Below, one piece after another: positions 15,311-23,272 of a DNA stretch of 32,556 nucleotides. Numbering within the stretch: position 1 is the stretch's first letter; the number at the start of each line of letters is the position of its first letter. The notes under the pieces were generated by a model. The model worked only from the letters and a program-made list of their open reading frames with translations, made no database searches and had not been told where the DNA came from. Position numbers and translations under genes: made by a program. This DNA comes from Bacillota bacterium (GTDB lineage Bacteria; Bacillota; Sulfobacillia; Sulfobacillales; Sulfobacillaceae): NCBI GenBank assembly GCA_021799435.1, contig JAJZAN010000032.1:1-32556 (forward strand), in the 5' to 3' direction.

Positions 15311-16771
15311 TTATTCGGACAACACGGGCGGAATGCGGCGCTTGGTGCCGTGCTCGTAGGCGTGCGCCAGGCGAATCAGTTTGGCTTCCTCAAAGGCTCC
15401 GGCCGTAAACGTCAGTCCCATGGGCTCCTTCTCCGGGCTGTAGCCTGCTGGAACGGTGATGGACGGGTAGCCGGCTTTGGCCGCGATACCCGCTCCAAAG
15501 TTGTTGCAAAAGATCAGAGCGTCCAAGCGCTCCTCTGCCATTACCCGATCGATGCCTCCGGCGGAGGCTAGTGCCAAATCTCGAGCCCGGGCTTCCAGAT
15601 ATTCCGGCTCTGTCAGCGTCCCGGACGTTTCTTCGGCGGCTAGCATGTGGGTCTGTCCGTATTTCAGACATTCCTCCGGATTTGCTTCGTTATAGGCAAT
15701 GACGTCCGCCAGAGAGGTCACCGGAGAGCGGTCCCCAAGCCAGTTTAAGTAGGCATTGAGGGAGGACTTAAACTCGTACACCAGAACGGTGAAGTCGTGG
15801 ATGTCCTCTGCGGTTGGGATCTCGACATCGATGACAGCTGCACCGAGCCGCTTCAGGTCCCTAAGCGCCTCTTCCATGAACTCCTGCTGCCAGGGCTTAA
15901 GGTGTTTGAAGAATCCGCCCCGCGGCACGCCGATCCGGACTCCTTGCAACGCGTCGGGCGTGAGGCCCAAAGTGTAATCGACTGAGGAGCGGCCTTCCGC
16001 AGCACCGGTGGCGGGATCGCGCGGGTCGTAACCGGTCAGCGCCCCCAACACCAAGGCGGCATCGACAACGGTCCGCGCCATGGGACCGGCGGTGTCTTGG
16101 CTGTGGGAGATTGGAACAATGCCGAAGCGGCTAATTAACCCCACGGTGGGCTTAATACCGACCAGCGAGTGTTGACTGGACGGGCTTAAAATGGACCCCG
16201 AGGTTTCGGTGCCGATGGCAAAAGTGGCTAACCCGGCTGCAACAGAAGAACCCGAGCCCGAACTGGACCCGCCCGTGTCGTGCTGTCCTGGGCCGTAGGG
16301 ATTGAGCACTTGTCCACCGCGGGAACTGTATCCGTTGGGCATATTGTCGGTCATGAAATTGGCCCACTCAGTCAGGTTGGCTTTACCCAAAATCACCGCG
16401 CCGGACTGGCGCAGGCGCTCGGCGACCCAGGAGTCTGCCGGCGCGTACACGTCTTTCATGGCCAGCGATCCGGCGCTGGTGTGCATTTTGTCGCCGGTGG
16501 CAATGTTGTCCTTGAGAATCACGGGGATGCCATGCAGCGGTCCTCGCGGCCCGCGCTGGGCCCGTTCCTGATCAAGGGCCGCGGCGATGTGATACGCGTC
16601 CGGGTTGATTTCTAAAACGCTGTTCAACCGGGGGCCGGAACGGTCGAAGCGGGCGATGCGCTCCAAGTACATCAGCACGAGCTCGGCGGCTGTGAGTCTT
16701 CCTTGATCGAACCAGTCTTGAATATCGGTGATGGTGGCGTTGGCTAAGTCCTTAAAGGACATGGTGGTCAT
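15311..16771 (-). CDS. Amidase, amidase-signature family
   Basis: Hydrolyses a carboxylic amide; the substrate is not predictable. 486 residues with the Ser-cisSer-Lys triad. The Lys is in [11 protein letters not shown] (about residue 87), and the serines are in the Gly/Ser-rich signature [16 protein letters not shown]. The oxyanion stretch [22 protein letters not shown] follows. The closest named groups by eye are the plant- and Bacillus-type amidases that begin with an [15 protein letters not shown] helix, rather than GatA. Start is ATG 16771 with GGAGGA 9 bases upstream, and the ATG overlaps the stop of the lysR gene. There is no signal peptide, so it is cytoplasmic. Confidence 0.92.
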   Translation of the reverse strand: MTTMSFKDLANATITDIQDWFDQGRLTAAELVLMYLERIARFDRSGPRLNSVLEINPDAYHIAAALDQERAQRGPRGPLHGIPVILKDNIATGDKMHTSAGSLAMKDVYAPADSWVAERLRQSGAVILGKANLTEWANFMTDNMPNGYSSRGGQVLNPYGPGQHDTGGSSSGSGSSVAAGLATFAIGTETSGSILSPSSQHSLVGIKPTVGLISRFGIVPISHSQDTAGPMARTVVDAALVLGALTGYDPRDPATGAAEGRSSVDYTLGLTPDALQGVRIGVPRGGFFKHLKPWQQEFMEEALRDLKRLGAAVIDVEIPTAEDIHDFTVLVYEFKSSLNAYLNWLGDRSPVTSLADVIAYNEANPEECLKYGQTHMLAAEETSGTLTEPEYLEARARDLALASAGGIDRVMAEERLDALIFCNNFGAGIAAKAGYPSITVPAGYSPEKEPMGLTFTAGAFEEAKLIRLAHAYEHGTKRRIPPVLSE

Positions 16772-17691
16772 AAAGTCGGATCCTCCATTCTCATGTGCGG
16801 CGTGTTAAGCCGCATGTGGGCATAGCGGAGAAAAGCTGTGGTCAAGGGTTCCTGACCGGCTCTCTCGGCGTGGTAGACCAAGTAAAAAGGGCGCACGATA
16901 GAAAGCCCCTTGACGGGCCACACGGAACTTCTGGTCAAGTCGCGGCGAAAGAGCACTTCCCGCGAAACAAATCCAGCTCCCAGTCCGGATTCCACCGCAT
17001 CGACAACTCCCGAGGCGCTGTCGACTTCCAAGACAATGTGGTCCAAGGGCGGCCAGCCATTCTTCCCGGCGAGGGATTCCACCACCTTCTGGGTGCCTGA
17101 TCCCCCAGTTCGAGCAATGAATGGCAGATGCCGGATTTGTTCCCAGGTGGCCGGCCGGGGCAGATGGTGGAAGGTGGAATGGCGAGGAACGAGGAGCACG
17201 ACCTCGTCTTCGCCGATAACCAAGGACGTCAAGCTGGGATCCTGCGGAGGCGTTCCCATAAAGCCCAGATCCGCTTCGCCGCGGCGAATTCGTTCTTCCA
17301 CGCCGCGGGAATTCAATTCGGTGAGGCGCAGCCGCACGCCCGGCTGGGCGGCTAAAAAGTCGGCCAACCAGCGCGTGACAAGCCGAGCCGCAGGACTGGA
17401 ACTCGTAGCTACGGTCAAGGTGCCCAGAACCGAATGCGTCTCCTCAGCAGCCAGTCGGAGGGCTCGGTATTTTTTCAGCACCTCATCGGCAAAATCCAAG
17501 AATAGGAAGCCAAACGGTGTGAGCGTTAGGGGCAGACCGTCGCGTTCGACCAAAGGCGCTCCCAGTTCCTGCTCCATGGCTTTTAGGCGCCGACTGGCGG
17601 TCGGCTGGCTGATAGAGACAGCGCGGGCGGCTTCCGTAATGCTCTGGCGCTCGGCCAAGGCCCAAAAAAATGCCAGGTCTTCGAAGGTCAT
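16768..17691 (-). CDS. LysR-family transcriptional regulator
   Basis: N-terminal winged helix-turn-helix ([33 protein letters not shown] split over residues 9-42), then the LysR effector domain with [27 protein letters not shown] and [12 protein letters not shown]. It is ~307 residues from ATG 17691. An in-frame start at 17721 would add 10 residues ahead of the family's usual MTFEDLAFF beginning. Its TGA overlaps the amidase ATG (ATGA), so regulator and target enzyme are translationally coupled on one mRNA rather than divergent, which is less usual for LysR. A probable ligand is the amidase substrate or product. Confidence 0.92.
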   Translation of the reverse strand: MTFEDLAFFWALAERQSITEAARAVSISQPTASRRLKAMEQELGAPLVERDGLPLTLTPFGFLFLDFADEVLKKYRALRLAAEETHSVLGTLTVATSSSPAARLVTRWLADFLAAQPGVRLRLTELNSRGVEERIRRGEADLGFMGTPPQDPSLTSLVIGEDEVVLLVPRHSTFHHLPRPATWEQIRHLPFIARTGGSGTQKVVESLAGKNGWPPLDHIVLEVDSASGVVDAVESGLGAGFVSREVLFRRDLTRSSVWPVKGLSIVRPFYLVYHAERAGQEPLTTAFLRYAHMRLNTPHMRMEDPTL

Positions 17692-17762
17692 GAATAAAAC
17701 ACTTCCACATCGATGCGACATAGACTCGAACTGCAGGTCCTATTCAGATTTTACATGACGAA

Positions 17763-17791
17763 TTGCACGTTGTATGTACCTTTCGTATCTT
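17763..17791 (+). promoter_or_regulatory. SigA-type promoter of selD
   Basis: TTGCAC at 17763-17768 and TATCTT at 17786-17791 are separated by 17 bases. Transcription would begin near 17798, giving a ~42-base leader with a GAAGGGGG ribosome site at 17824-17831. The lysR gene diverges from the same 148-base region. Confidence 0.6.
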
Positions 17792-17839
17792 ATCGGGGAG
17801 TGTCAGTGTCCATACTGTCCTCAGAAGGGGGTCGCAGTC

Positions 17840-18880
17840 GTGGCAAAACGGTTGACTCAAATGACCAGCAAGTCGGGGTGAGGCTGCAAACTAGGTCCGG
17901 CGGACCTTGATGCTATTCTTCTGCGGCTGCCCTCCTCGGGATTTAAGGACGAGCGCGTGTTGGTCGGCAACGAGACGCATGATGATGCCGGGGTTTTTCG
18001 GATTTCGGACGACATGGCGCTGGTGCAGACGGTGGACTTTTTCACCCCGGTGGTGGATGATCCGCGGCTGTTTGGCCGCATTGCAGCGGTCAATTCCTTG
18101 TCGGATATCTACGCCATGGGCGGGACACCGCTCACCGCGTTGAACCTGTTGGCGACTCCGGCGGACAGTTTGGCCCCGGACGTGGTCTCCGCCATGTTGG
18201 CTGGCGGTCAGGAAATGATGGATCGAGCCCGCGCTTCGATCATCGGGGGGCACTCCATTGACGATCCGGAACCTAAGATGGGTTACGCCGTCACCGGATT
18301 GGTCCATCCCAGCCACATTTGGAGGAATGACACGGCCAAACCGGGCGAGATCGTGTTTTTGACGAAGCCCATTGGAACGGGACTCATCATTAAGGCCATC
18401 AAGGACGGAACAGCCGACCGCCAGACGGCAGAGGCAGCTGAAACCATGATGGCAACGCTCAACGGGCCTGCTCAAGAGGCAATACGCGCGGCGGTGGGTG
18501 ATCCTGGGGCGTGTACCGACGTGACAGGGTTTGGACTCTTAGGTCATTTGTGGGAGTTGGCAGCAGGTTCGGGTGTCCGAATACGGCTTGACAGCGAACG
18601 GGTACCGGTTTTGCCGGGTGCGAGGGAGTTAGCAGAACAGAAAGCCTTTCCCCGAGGGAGCCTCCGAAACTGGGAATTTGTCCAAGAGCATGTGGAATTG
18701 GACCGGGTACCGGGATTTCGGGAGTGGCTCTTGGCGGATGCGGTGACATCCGGCGGTCTCTTGTTTACGGCGCCGGAGGAGAGCCGTGAGGAGCTCCAAT
18801 CGGCGTTTCAAGAACGGGGACTGAGCCTCTGGGAGATTGGGCTGGTCTCGCCGGGCGCGGCACGAGTGGATCTGAGGTAG
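17840..18880 (+). CDS. selD: Selenophosphate synthase, itself a selenoprotein (UGA-Sec at codon 14)
   Basis: Makes monoselenophosphate from selenide and ATP, the selenium donor for selenocysteine and selenouridine. The open frame from 17957 already shows SelD blocks (GNETHDDAGVF, LVQTVDFFTP, NSLSDIYAMGG, GHSIDDPEPKMGYAVTG, TDVTGFGLLGH) but lacks the catalytic N-terminus. Extending upstream in the same frame to GTG 17840 (GAAGGGGG 8 bases before) gives LTQMTSKSG-TGA-GCKLGPADLD. The TGA at 17879-17881 falls exactly where E. coli has Cys17, with Lys17 here matching catalytic Lys20. With Sec14 inserted, the protein is 346 residues, the normal family length. Sec-containing SelD is known in several bacteria. 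A nonsense mutation is unlikely because the sequence on both sides is fully conserved. Confidence 0.92.
17879..17907 (+). promoter_or_regulatory. Sec codon UGA with candidate bacterial SECIS hairpin
   Basis: The in-frame UGA (17879-17881) is followed 11 bases later by a perfect 6-bp stem, AGGTCC (17893-17898) with GGACCT (17902-17907), closed by a GGC loop whose first G is 18 bases after the UGA. Bacterial SECIS elements are short hairpins at about this distance with G residues in the apical loop, read by SelB. Irregular extra pairing (GCA 17886-17888 with TGC 17911-17913) can lengthen the stem. The hairpin lies in coding sequence, as expected. Confidence 0.75.
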
Positions 18881-18906
18881 TTCTAAACGTTCGAGGAGGA
18901 TCGAAG

Positions 18907-19968
18907 ATGCAGGTTCCGGCAACAAATACCCCTAACCGGACTCGGTGGGGCGTGCCCATCGCGATATTTATCGTGGTCGCGATTTTGGGCGTTTTTTATG
19001 CGAAATGGTATCCCTATTACTTCAAGGCGATCTCGGCTGCATCGACGCACGCCTTGGGCTCGTCGATTGTGACCGGCGGCACCAGCGCGCATGCGCCTGC
19101 GGTGGGATTTGAGGCCGCTTGGCAGTATACGGTGGCTTACTTTAAGGACATCTGGATCGCCCTCATCGTGGGTCTGTTGGTGGGGGCGGGCGTTCAGACG
19201 CTGCTGCCGGCCAGTTGGCTGTATCGGGTTCTGGGACGCATTAGCCCCAAGAGCCGCGCCTTGGCGATTGCCGTGGCCGTGCCATCGATGATGTGCACTT
19301 GCTGCAGTGCGCCGATTGCCGTGAGCATGAAGAAGAACCATTTGTCCACGGGTGCGACCTTGGCCTATTGGCTCGGCAATCCGATTCTGAACCCGGCCAC
19401 CATTATCTTTATGGGATTCGTGCTGGGGTGGAAGTGGTCAATTCTTCGCATCGTGGTGGGGTTGGCCTTGGTCATCACCGCCTCATGGATCGGGGATCGC
19501 TGGATGCAGAAGAAGGAAGACGAGTCAGCAGCCATTCCGGATGTTGCGCCGCCGGAGGATGTGCCACCGACGGTGGGACGTTTTTTCTCGACGTTGGGAC
19601 GGCTCGTGGTTGGACTGGTACCCGAGTACATTATCATTGTGGCGGTGTTGGGTGCGGTTCGGGCATGGCTGTTTCCCGCGATGAGCCCCGCGATGGGACA
19701 CAGCTTGTGGATGCTGGTGGTGTTGGCGATATTCGGCACCTTGTTTGTCATCCCCACCGCTGGAGAGATCCCGATCGTGCAGAGCATGATGAGCTACGGG
19801 CTGGGCTTGGGACCGGCTGGGGCGCTCATGATGACGCTCCCGGCGGTCAGTTTGCCCTCGATGGCGATGGTGAGTCAGCAAATTGCCAAGAAGGACATGG
19901 TGAAAGTTGCCGTGCTGGTAGCAATCACGGGCATTGTCACCGGCCTCTTGGCGATGGCATTCCTCTAG
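18907..19968 (+). CDS. Permease of the ArsP/YraQ (DUF318) family
   Basis: 353-residue membrane protein with about eight hydrophobic helices arranged as two similar halves split by a charged loop (QKKEDESAAIPDVAPPEDVPP). Family hallmarks are the cysteine motif MMCTCCSAPIAVSMK and GNPILNPATIIFMGF in the first half, with the pseudo-symmetric TLFVIPTAGEIPIVQ and MMTLPAVSLPSMAMV in the second. Characterised relatives (ArsP) export trivalent organoarsenicals via the cysteines, but most are unassigned. It starts 26 bases after selD (GAGGAGGA site), and no terminator intervenes. Co-transcription with selD makes transport of a selenium or other soft chalcogen/metalloid species plausible. That is inference. 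Confidence 0.85.
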   Translation: MQVPATNTPNRTRWGVPIAIFIVVAILGVFYAKWYPYYFKAISAASTHALGSSIVTGGTSAHAPAVGFEAAWQYTVAYFKDIWIALIVGLLVGAGVQTLLPASWLYRVLGRISPKSRALAIAVAVPSMMCTCCSAPIAVSMKKNHLSTGATLAYWLGNPILNPATIIFMGFVLGWKWSILRIVVGLALVITASWIGDRWMQKKEDESAAIPDVAPPEDVPPTVGRFFSTLGRLVVGLVPEYIIIVAVLGAVRAWLFPAMSPAMGHSLWMLVVLAIFGTLFVIPTAGEIPIVQSMMSYGLGLGPAGALMMTLPAVSLPSMAMVSQQIAKKDMVKVAVLVAITGIVTGLLAMAFL

Positions 19969-19988
19969 ACCATAGACGGAGAACCGGG

Positions 19989-20020
19989 AGGAGCGTCTCG
20001 CGACACGAGGCGCTCCTTTT
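19989..20020 (+). terminator. Rho-independent terminator of the selD-permease operon
   Basis: A 12-bp stem with one G-U pair (AGGAGCGTCTCG at 19989-20000 with CGAGGCGCTCCT at 20006-20017) closes a 5-base loop and runs into TTTT. The T tract touches the stop codon of the convergent membrane-protein gene. Confidence 0.9.
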
Positions 20021-20373
20021 CATGCTCGGGGGCGGGGGCGGGTGGTCTGCTGCTGCCTCTGAACCACCCACTCCACGATACTGAGGGCCGCTGACATGCC
20101 GAAGGCGGTGCCGACCAGGTGCGAGGCCGTGAGGCCCGGGCGCAGATGCGGCAAGGTCATGATCAGAACCGCCGCCGACGCCAACAAAGCCTCCAAGGCG
20201 TTGCCCAAGGGCGGCAGGTCCAGCCGATCCTGATCAATTAAGAGCCAGTCCGCCACGGCGATTAGCACGGCTATGGCGCCCATTGTTAGTGGATGCGACA
20301 CCGCCGGATTAATCCACACCGTGAGAAGACATGCCGCACTCAGCGCCCGGATGAAAAATCGCACCGCCATCAC
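20020..20373 (-). CDS. Small multi-pass membrane protein of unknown function
   Basis: About 117 residues, most of them in three to four hydrophobic segments (FFIRALSAACLLTVWI, GAIAVLIAVADWLLI, ALEALLASAAVLIMTL, HLVGTAFGMSAALSIVEWV), ending in a polar Gln/Arg tail (RQQQTTRPRPRA). I do not recognise a family. GTG 20373 is chosen because GGGAGG lies 9 bases upstream, and ATG 20370 is the alternative. The frame remains open to 20487 but that part overlaps the dps promoter region and is not membrane-like. The gene diverges from dps. Confidence 0.6.
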   Translation of the reverse strand: MMAVRFFIRALSAACLLTVWINPAVSHPLTMGAIAVLIAVADWLLIDQDRLDLPPLGNALEALLASAAVLIMTLPHLRPGLTASHLVGTAFGMSAALSIVEWVVQRQQQTTRPRPRA

Positions 20374-20504
20374 CGTCACCTGCCTCCCATTGACGGGATT
20401 GTGTCCGAATCCGGCCGGCTTATGCGCGCTAAGGCATATGATGAACGAACACGTTTTAGGACTTAGTCGTAAATGATATTGTGGCAATAAGGAGGCGATT
20501 TGGT

Positions 20505-20990
20505 GTGACCAAGCTGTATCAAACCTCGGTCAATCTTGCCGAGAATGTGCGCGAAGAGCTGGTTTTCCTGCTTAATCGACGAGTCGGTTTATTCACCGAT
20601 TTGTACGTGCAAACCAAACTAGCTCATTGGAATGTCCGGGGCCCCCACTTTATTGCATATCACGAGCTGTTTGACTCCATCGCCGATCACACCTTGGAGG
20701 CGCAGGATTCCATGGCCGAGCGTGCGGCGACCTTGGGTGGGCAAGCCGGCATAACAATTCAGGCGGCAGCAGAGCAGTCGGGGTTGAGCCCGTGGCCGTT
20801 AGATACGCGTCAGGATACGGCCGTGATTCGCTTGCTGGGCGAGCGGCTTCATCATGCAGCGGACCAAATTCGGGCCGACATCGACACGGCTGCCAATTTG
20901 GGTGACGCGGACACGGCTGACTTATTCACGGAGGTGTCCAGGCAGCTAGACAAGGACCTGTGGTTGGTCGAGGCTCACTACGCGGAATGA
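20505..20990 (+). CDS. dps: Dps family iron-storage and DNA-protection protein
   Basis: Forms a dodecameric mini-ferritin that oxidises and stores iron with hydrogen peroxide, protecting DNA. At 161 residues the length is right. The inter-subunit ferroxidase ligands match E. coli Dps with a constant offset of 10: His41 (KLAHWNVRG), His53 and Asp57 (YHELFD), Asp68 and Glu72 (AQDSMAERA). GTG 20505 is preceded by AAGGAGG 9 bases away. The longer frame from 20481 would place that site inside the gene. It is followed 42 bases later by a Fur/PerR-type repressor gene, the usual regulator of dps. Confidence 0.95.
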   Translation: MTKLYQTSVNLAENVREELVFLLNRRVGLFTDLYVQTKLAHWNVRGPHFIAYHELFDSIADHTLEAQDSMAERAATLGGQAGITIQAAAEQSGLSPWPLDTRQDTAVIRLLGERLHHAADQIRADIDTAANLGDADTADLFTEVSRQLDKDLWLVEAHYAE

Positions 20991-21032
20991 TGCCCGCCCG
21001 AGCGTGATACCTTAAAGGTGAGGAGGGGTGGT

Positions 21033-21467
21033 ATGGCTGAAGCATGGACCGCTGAAGCGCTGCTTCGGGACCGGTTGCTCCGGGTCACCCCTCAGCGCCA
21101 AGGGGTGCTTCAACTGTTCTTAGCAGAGCCCGGCCGTCATTGGACGGCCGACCAAATCCGGATTCGTCTCTTGGGCGACATGCCCGGTCTGGCCCGGGGC
21201 ACGACCTATAAGGTGCTGGACGAGCTGGTGCGCTCGCGCATCTGCGAAGAAATTGCAGCCCCAGGCGGGACATCCTTATACGGCCTCCGTTTGGCGCCGC
21301 ATCAACATTTCGTCTGCAGTCGCTGCCAGCGATGGTTTGATGTCGAGGCCCTAGGCATAGAGCATTTGGGCTTGGCGAATCCGCCCTCTGGGGTCCAAGT
21401 CTTCGAGGCAGCTGTCGTGTTTCATGGCATTTGCGGGTCGTGTCGCGAGGTCACGGACGCCGAGTAA
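21033..21467 (+). CDS. perR: Fur family regulator, PerR-like
   Basis: 144-residue winged-helix repressor (VTPQRQGVLQLFLAEPGRHWTADQI, then GTTYKVLDELVRSRICEE as the recognition helix region). The structural zinc site is a CxxC pair (CSRC and CGSC). The regulatory metal region keeps the PerR-like HxH (PHQHFVC) and an Asp in RWFDVE where Fur proteins usually have Glu. The position of PerR Asp85 is Gly in SLYGLRL, so one canonical regulatory ligand seems missing. ATG 21033 follows GAGGAGG. It lies directly behind dps and probably controls it. Its last 17 bases overlap the convergent P450 gene. Confidence 0.85.
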   Translation: MAEAWTAEALLRDRLLRVTPQRQGVLQLFLAEPGRHWTADQIRIRLLGDMPGLARGTTYKVLDELVRSRICEEIAAPGGTSLYGLRLAPHQHFVCSRCQRWFDVEALGIEHLGLANPPSGVQVFEAAVVFHGICGSCREVTDAE

Positions 21468-22710
21468 GACGAGCCCGCATCGGCTTTAATGACGATAGCG
21501 TAAGTCCGGGATAGAGCTCCCGGGCTCCATGGCTTTCCACATGGAATTGTTGAATGATGCGGGAGATGGCCAACATGCCCTCTGCCATGGCTAGGTGCTC
21601 ACCGATGCAGCGTCGAGGTCCGCCCACAAATGGAATGAACGCATAGGGTTGGTGCGGGTTCTGCAGCCAGCGTTCCGGCCTAAATTCGTCTGCCGCGGCG
21701 AAGATGGCTGGTTGTCGGTGCAGGAGCCAAGGACTAATCAACACAAAGTCGTCGGGTTTCAAGGTTAGGTCTTGATGGGTCAGCGCTTCGGTAGGCTTTC
21801 GGCTGAGGAGCCACACCGGCGGATAGAGCCGCAGACTTTCTTTCAGCACTGCTTCGGTGGACGGATGCGTTGCGGGCGAGGGCCAGCTTTCCTGCAGGCT
21901 CTCCTGGTAGACCTGCTCTTGCCATAACGGGTGGCGTCCCAATTCATCCAACGCCCAACTGACCGCATGGCCGGTGGTCTCAAATCCGGCAATAATGAGA
22001 GTCAGCATTTCATCCAGGCGCGAGTCTGGCTCAGGGGCCAAGGCATCCCACACGACGCGAAAGGGTCGCGGCCTCGGCTTCAAGCTGTGGACGGCGCTGG
22101 CGAGACGGCGGGCGTGGCTGTGGTAGCGGCGATTAAACCCGGGAATGTGATACGGGAAGCGCCACACGCTGCGCGTACGGCGGTAAAAGTGCTCCATAAT
22201 CCAGGTGACGTGCCGGCCAATATCCTCTAAAAAATTCACACTGGGATTGTCGTCCGCAAACAGCGTTTGCAGCGCCATGGCCAGGCTCAATTCCAGCATG
22301 GACGCCTGCAAATCCAGCGTCTCCCCGCTTACCTGCCGCTGGCACCAGGCCGTGACGGTTTGATCGAGCCATGGTCTCATCATGGTGACATTGGCTGGCT
22401 TAAAAATAGGCGCCATACGCCGCCGCTGGTTCGCCCAGCGGGGCCCTTCTTCGGTTAACAGGCCGCGGCCGATGAGCGGGTTTTTGTTGTCCAGTCCCGG
22501 TCCCTTGACGAACCCTTGGGCATGGTGGGAGAGCACCCAGCCTGCTGCTTCCGGTTCGGCCAAGAGGACGAAATACCAAGGACCCATGCGAAATCGGACC
22601 CGCGGTCCCCATTCTTCGGTGAGCGTGCGAAACAACCTCAGCGGGTCCCGGTGAAAGGCGCTGAGACGCGCTAATGACGAACCTTGGGGTCCAGGGATTC
22701 CTGAAGACAC
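21451..22710 (-). CDS. Cytochrome P450 monooxygenase
   Basis: Haem-thiolate oxygenase of about 419 residues. The I-helix is AGFETTGHAVSW (241-252) with the conserved Thr pair, the K-helix is KESLRLYPP (Glu291/Arg294), and FRPERW is present. The haem loop is FVGGPRRCIGEHLA, with Cys368 as the axial ligand. It is soluble, without a membrane anchor. GTG 22710 is chosen because GGGAGGAGG lies 11 bases upstream. The GTG at 22734 is inside or before that site. No ferredoxin or reductase gene adjoins. By eye it resembles bacterial CYP102/CYP4-like fatty-acid or terpene hydroxylases, but the substrate cannot be assigned. Confidence 0.93.
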   Translation of the reverse strand: MSSGIPGPQGSSLARLSAFHRDPLRLFRTLTEEWGPRVRFRMGPWYFVLLAEPEAAGWVLSHHAQGFVKGPGLDNKNPLIGRGLLTEEGPRWANQRRRMAPIFKPANVTMMRPWLDQTVTAWCQRQVSGETLDLQASMLELSLAMALQTLFADDNPSVNFLEDIGRHVTWIMEHFYRRTRSVWRFPYHIPGFNRRYHSHARRLASAVHSLKPRPRPFRVVWDALAPEPDSRLDEMLTLIIAGFETTGHAVSWALDELGRHPLWQEQVYQESLQESWPSPATHPSTEAVLKESLRLYPPVWLLSRKPTEALTHQDLTLKPDDFVLISPWLLHRQPAIFAAADEFRPERWLQNPHQPYAFIPFVGGPRRCIGEHLAMAEGMLAISRIIQQFHVESHGARELYPGLTLSSLKPMRARLTRRP

Positions 22711-22767
22711 GATACGACACGCCTCCTCCCGCACTGACCCGAGTGTATCAGATCAGTGCGGGCGGCG

Positions 22768-23130
22768 TTATTCGCTGTGGGCTTGACGGGCGTTTTTAGG
22801 TGCCACAATGAGTTCAGTGATCCCGATCAAGACGCCAAATACCAGCGCGGCTTCGAAATAAGCAAATGGGTGGCCGGTATGCCGGGGAAGCGTGGTGCAG
22901 TAAATGGACAGCACTCCGAATCCAGCGATCCAGGCGAGAACCGCGCGTCCGTACGCGGAGGCGTATCCACCCGTCATTTCGGTGGCAGCATAGGCCACTA
23001 GAGCGACCCCCAGCGCAACCAGCGCCAAAGCTCCGAGTCCAAACATGGGAAACCCTGGGTATACCCGTTGCATAATCCACAATCCCAAGAAAGCGACGAT
23101 GTATTCAATAACGATGCGAATCCCACTCAC
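22768..23130 (-). CDS. Four-helix membrane protein of unknown function
   Basis: 120 residues with four hydrophobic segments (VIEYIVAFLGLWIMQRV, MFGLGALALVALGVALVAYAA, AVLAWIAGFGVLSIYC, FEAALVFGVLIGITELIV). They are separated by short polar turns and followed by a short charged tail. I cannot name a family. The organisation resembles small regularly spaced Bacillota spore or cell-envelope membrane proteins, or holin-like proteins. The start is GTG 23130 with GAGGGGG 9 bases upstream. It lies 57 bases upstream of the P450 gene on the same strand, so they may be co-transcribed. Confidence 0.65.
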   Translation of the reverse strand: MSGIRIVIEYIVAFLGLWIMQRVYPGFPMFGLGALALVALGVALVAYAATEMTGGYASAYGRAVLAWIAGFGVLSIYCTTLPRHTGHPFAYFEAALVFGVLIGITELIVAPKNARQAHSE

Positions 23131-23272
23131 CTGGATCGACCCCCTCAGTCCGTAGTGTCCTTACCCGAGGCAGAAATATGCGTGCCGAAACAATTTCCCC
23201 CCGAGTGCCGCGTCTCCAAAAGGGGAACGCTAGGGCCATCTTTCCGTAAAAAAGTGCAAGGAGTTGACCGTT

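Noticed and set aside
16910..17758. 282-codon plus-strand open frame opposite lysR
   Set aside because: Antisense shadow of a clear LysR gene, with Ser/Arg-rich composition, no ribosome site and no motif.
17957..18880. selD as a 307-residue protein starting at 17957, or selD as a pseudogene broken by TGA
   Set aside because: The shorter version lacks the catalytic Sec/Cys and Lys region and has no ribosome site. The pseudogene view is contradicted by intact, conserved coding sequence on both sides of a TGA at exactly the known Sec position.
20374..20504. PerR or Fur operator upstream of dps
   Set aside because: The sequence around 20468-20486 (AAATGATATTGTGG) is AT-rich but does not form the dyad expected of a Fur or PerR box.
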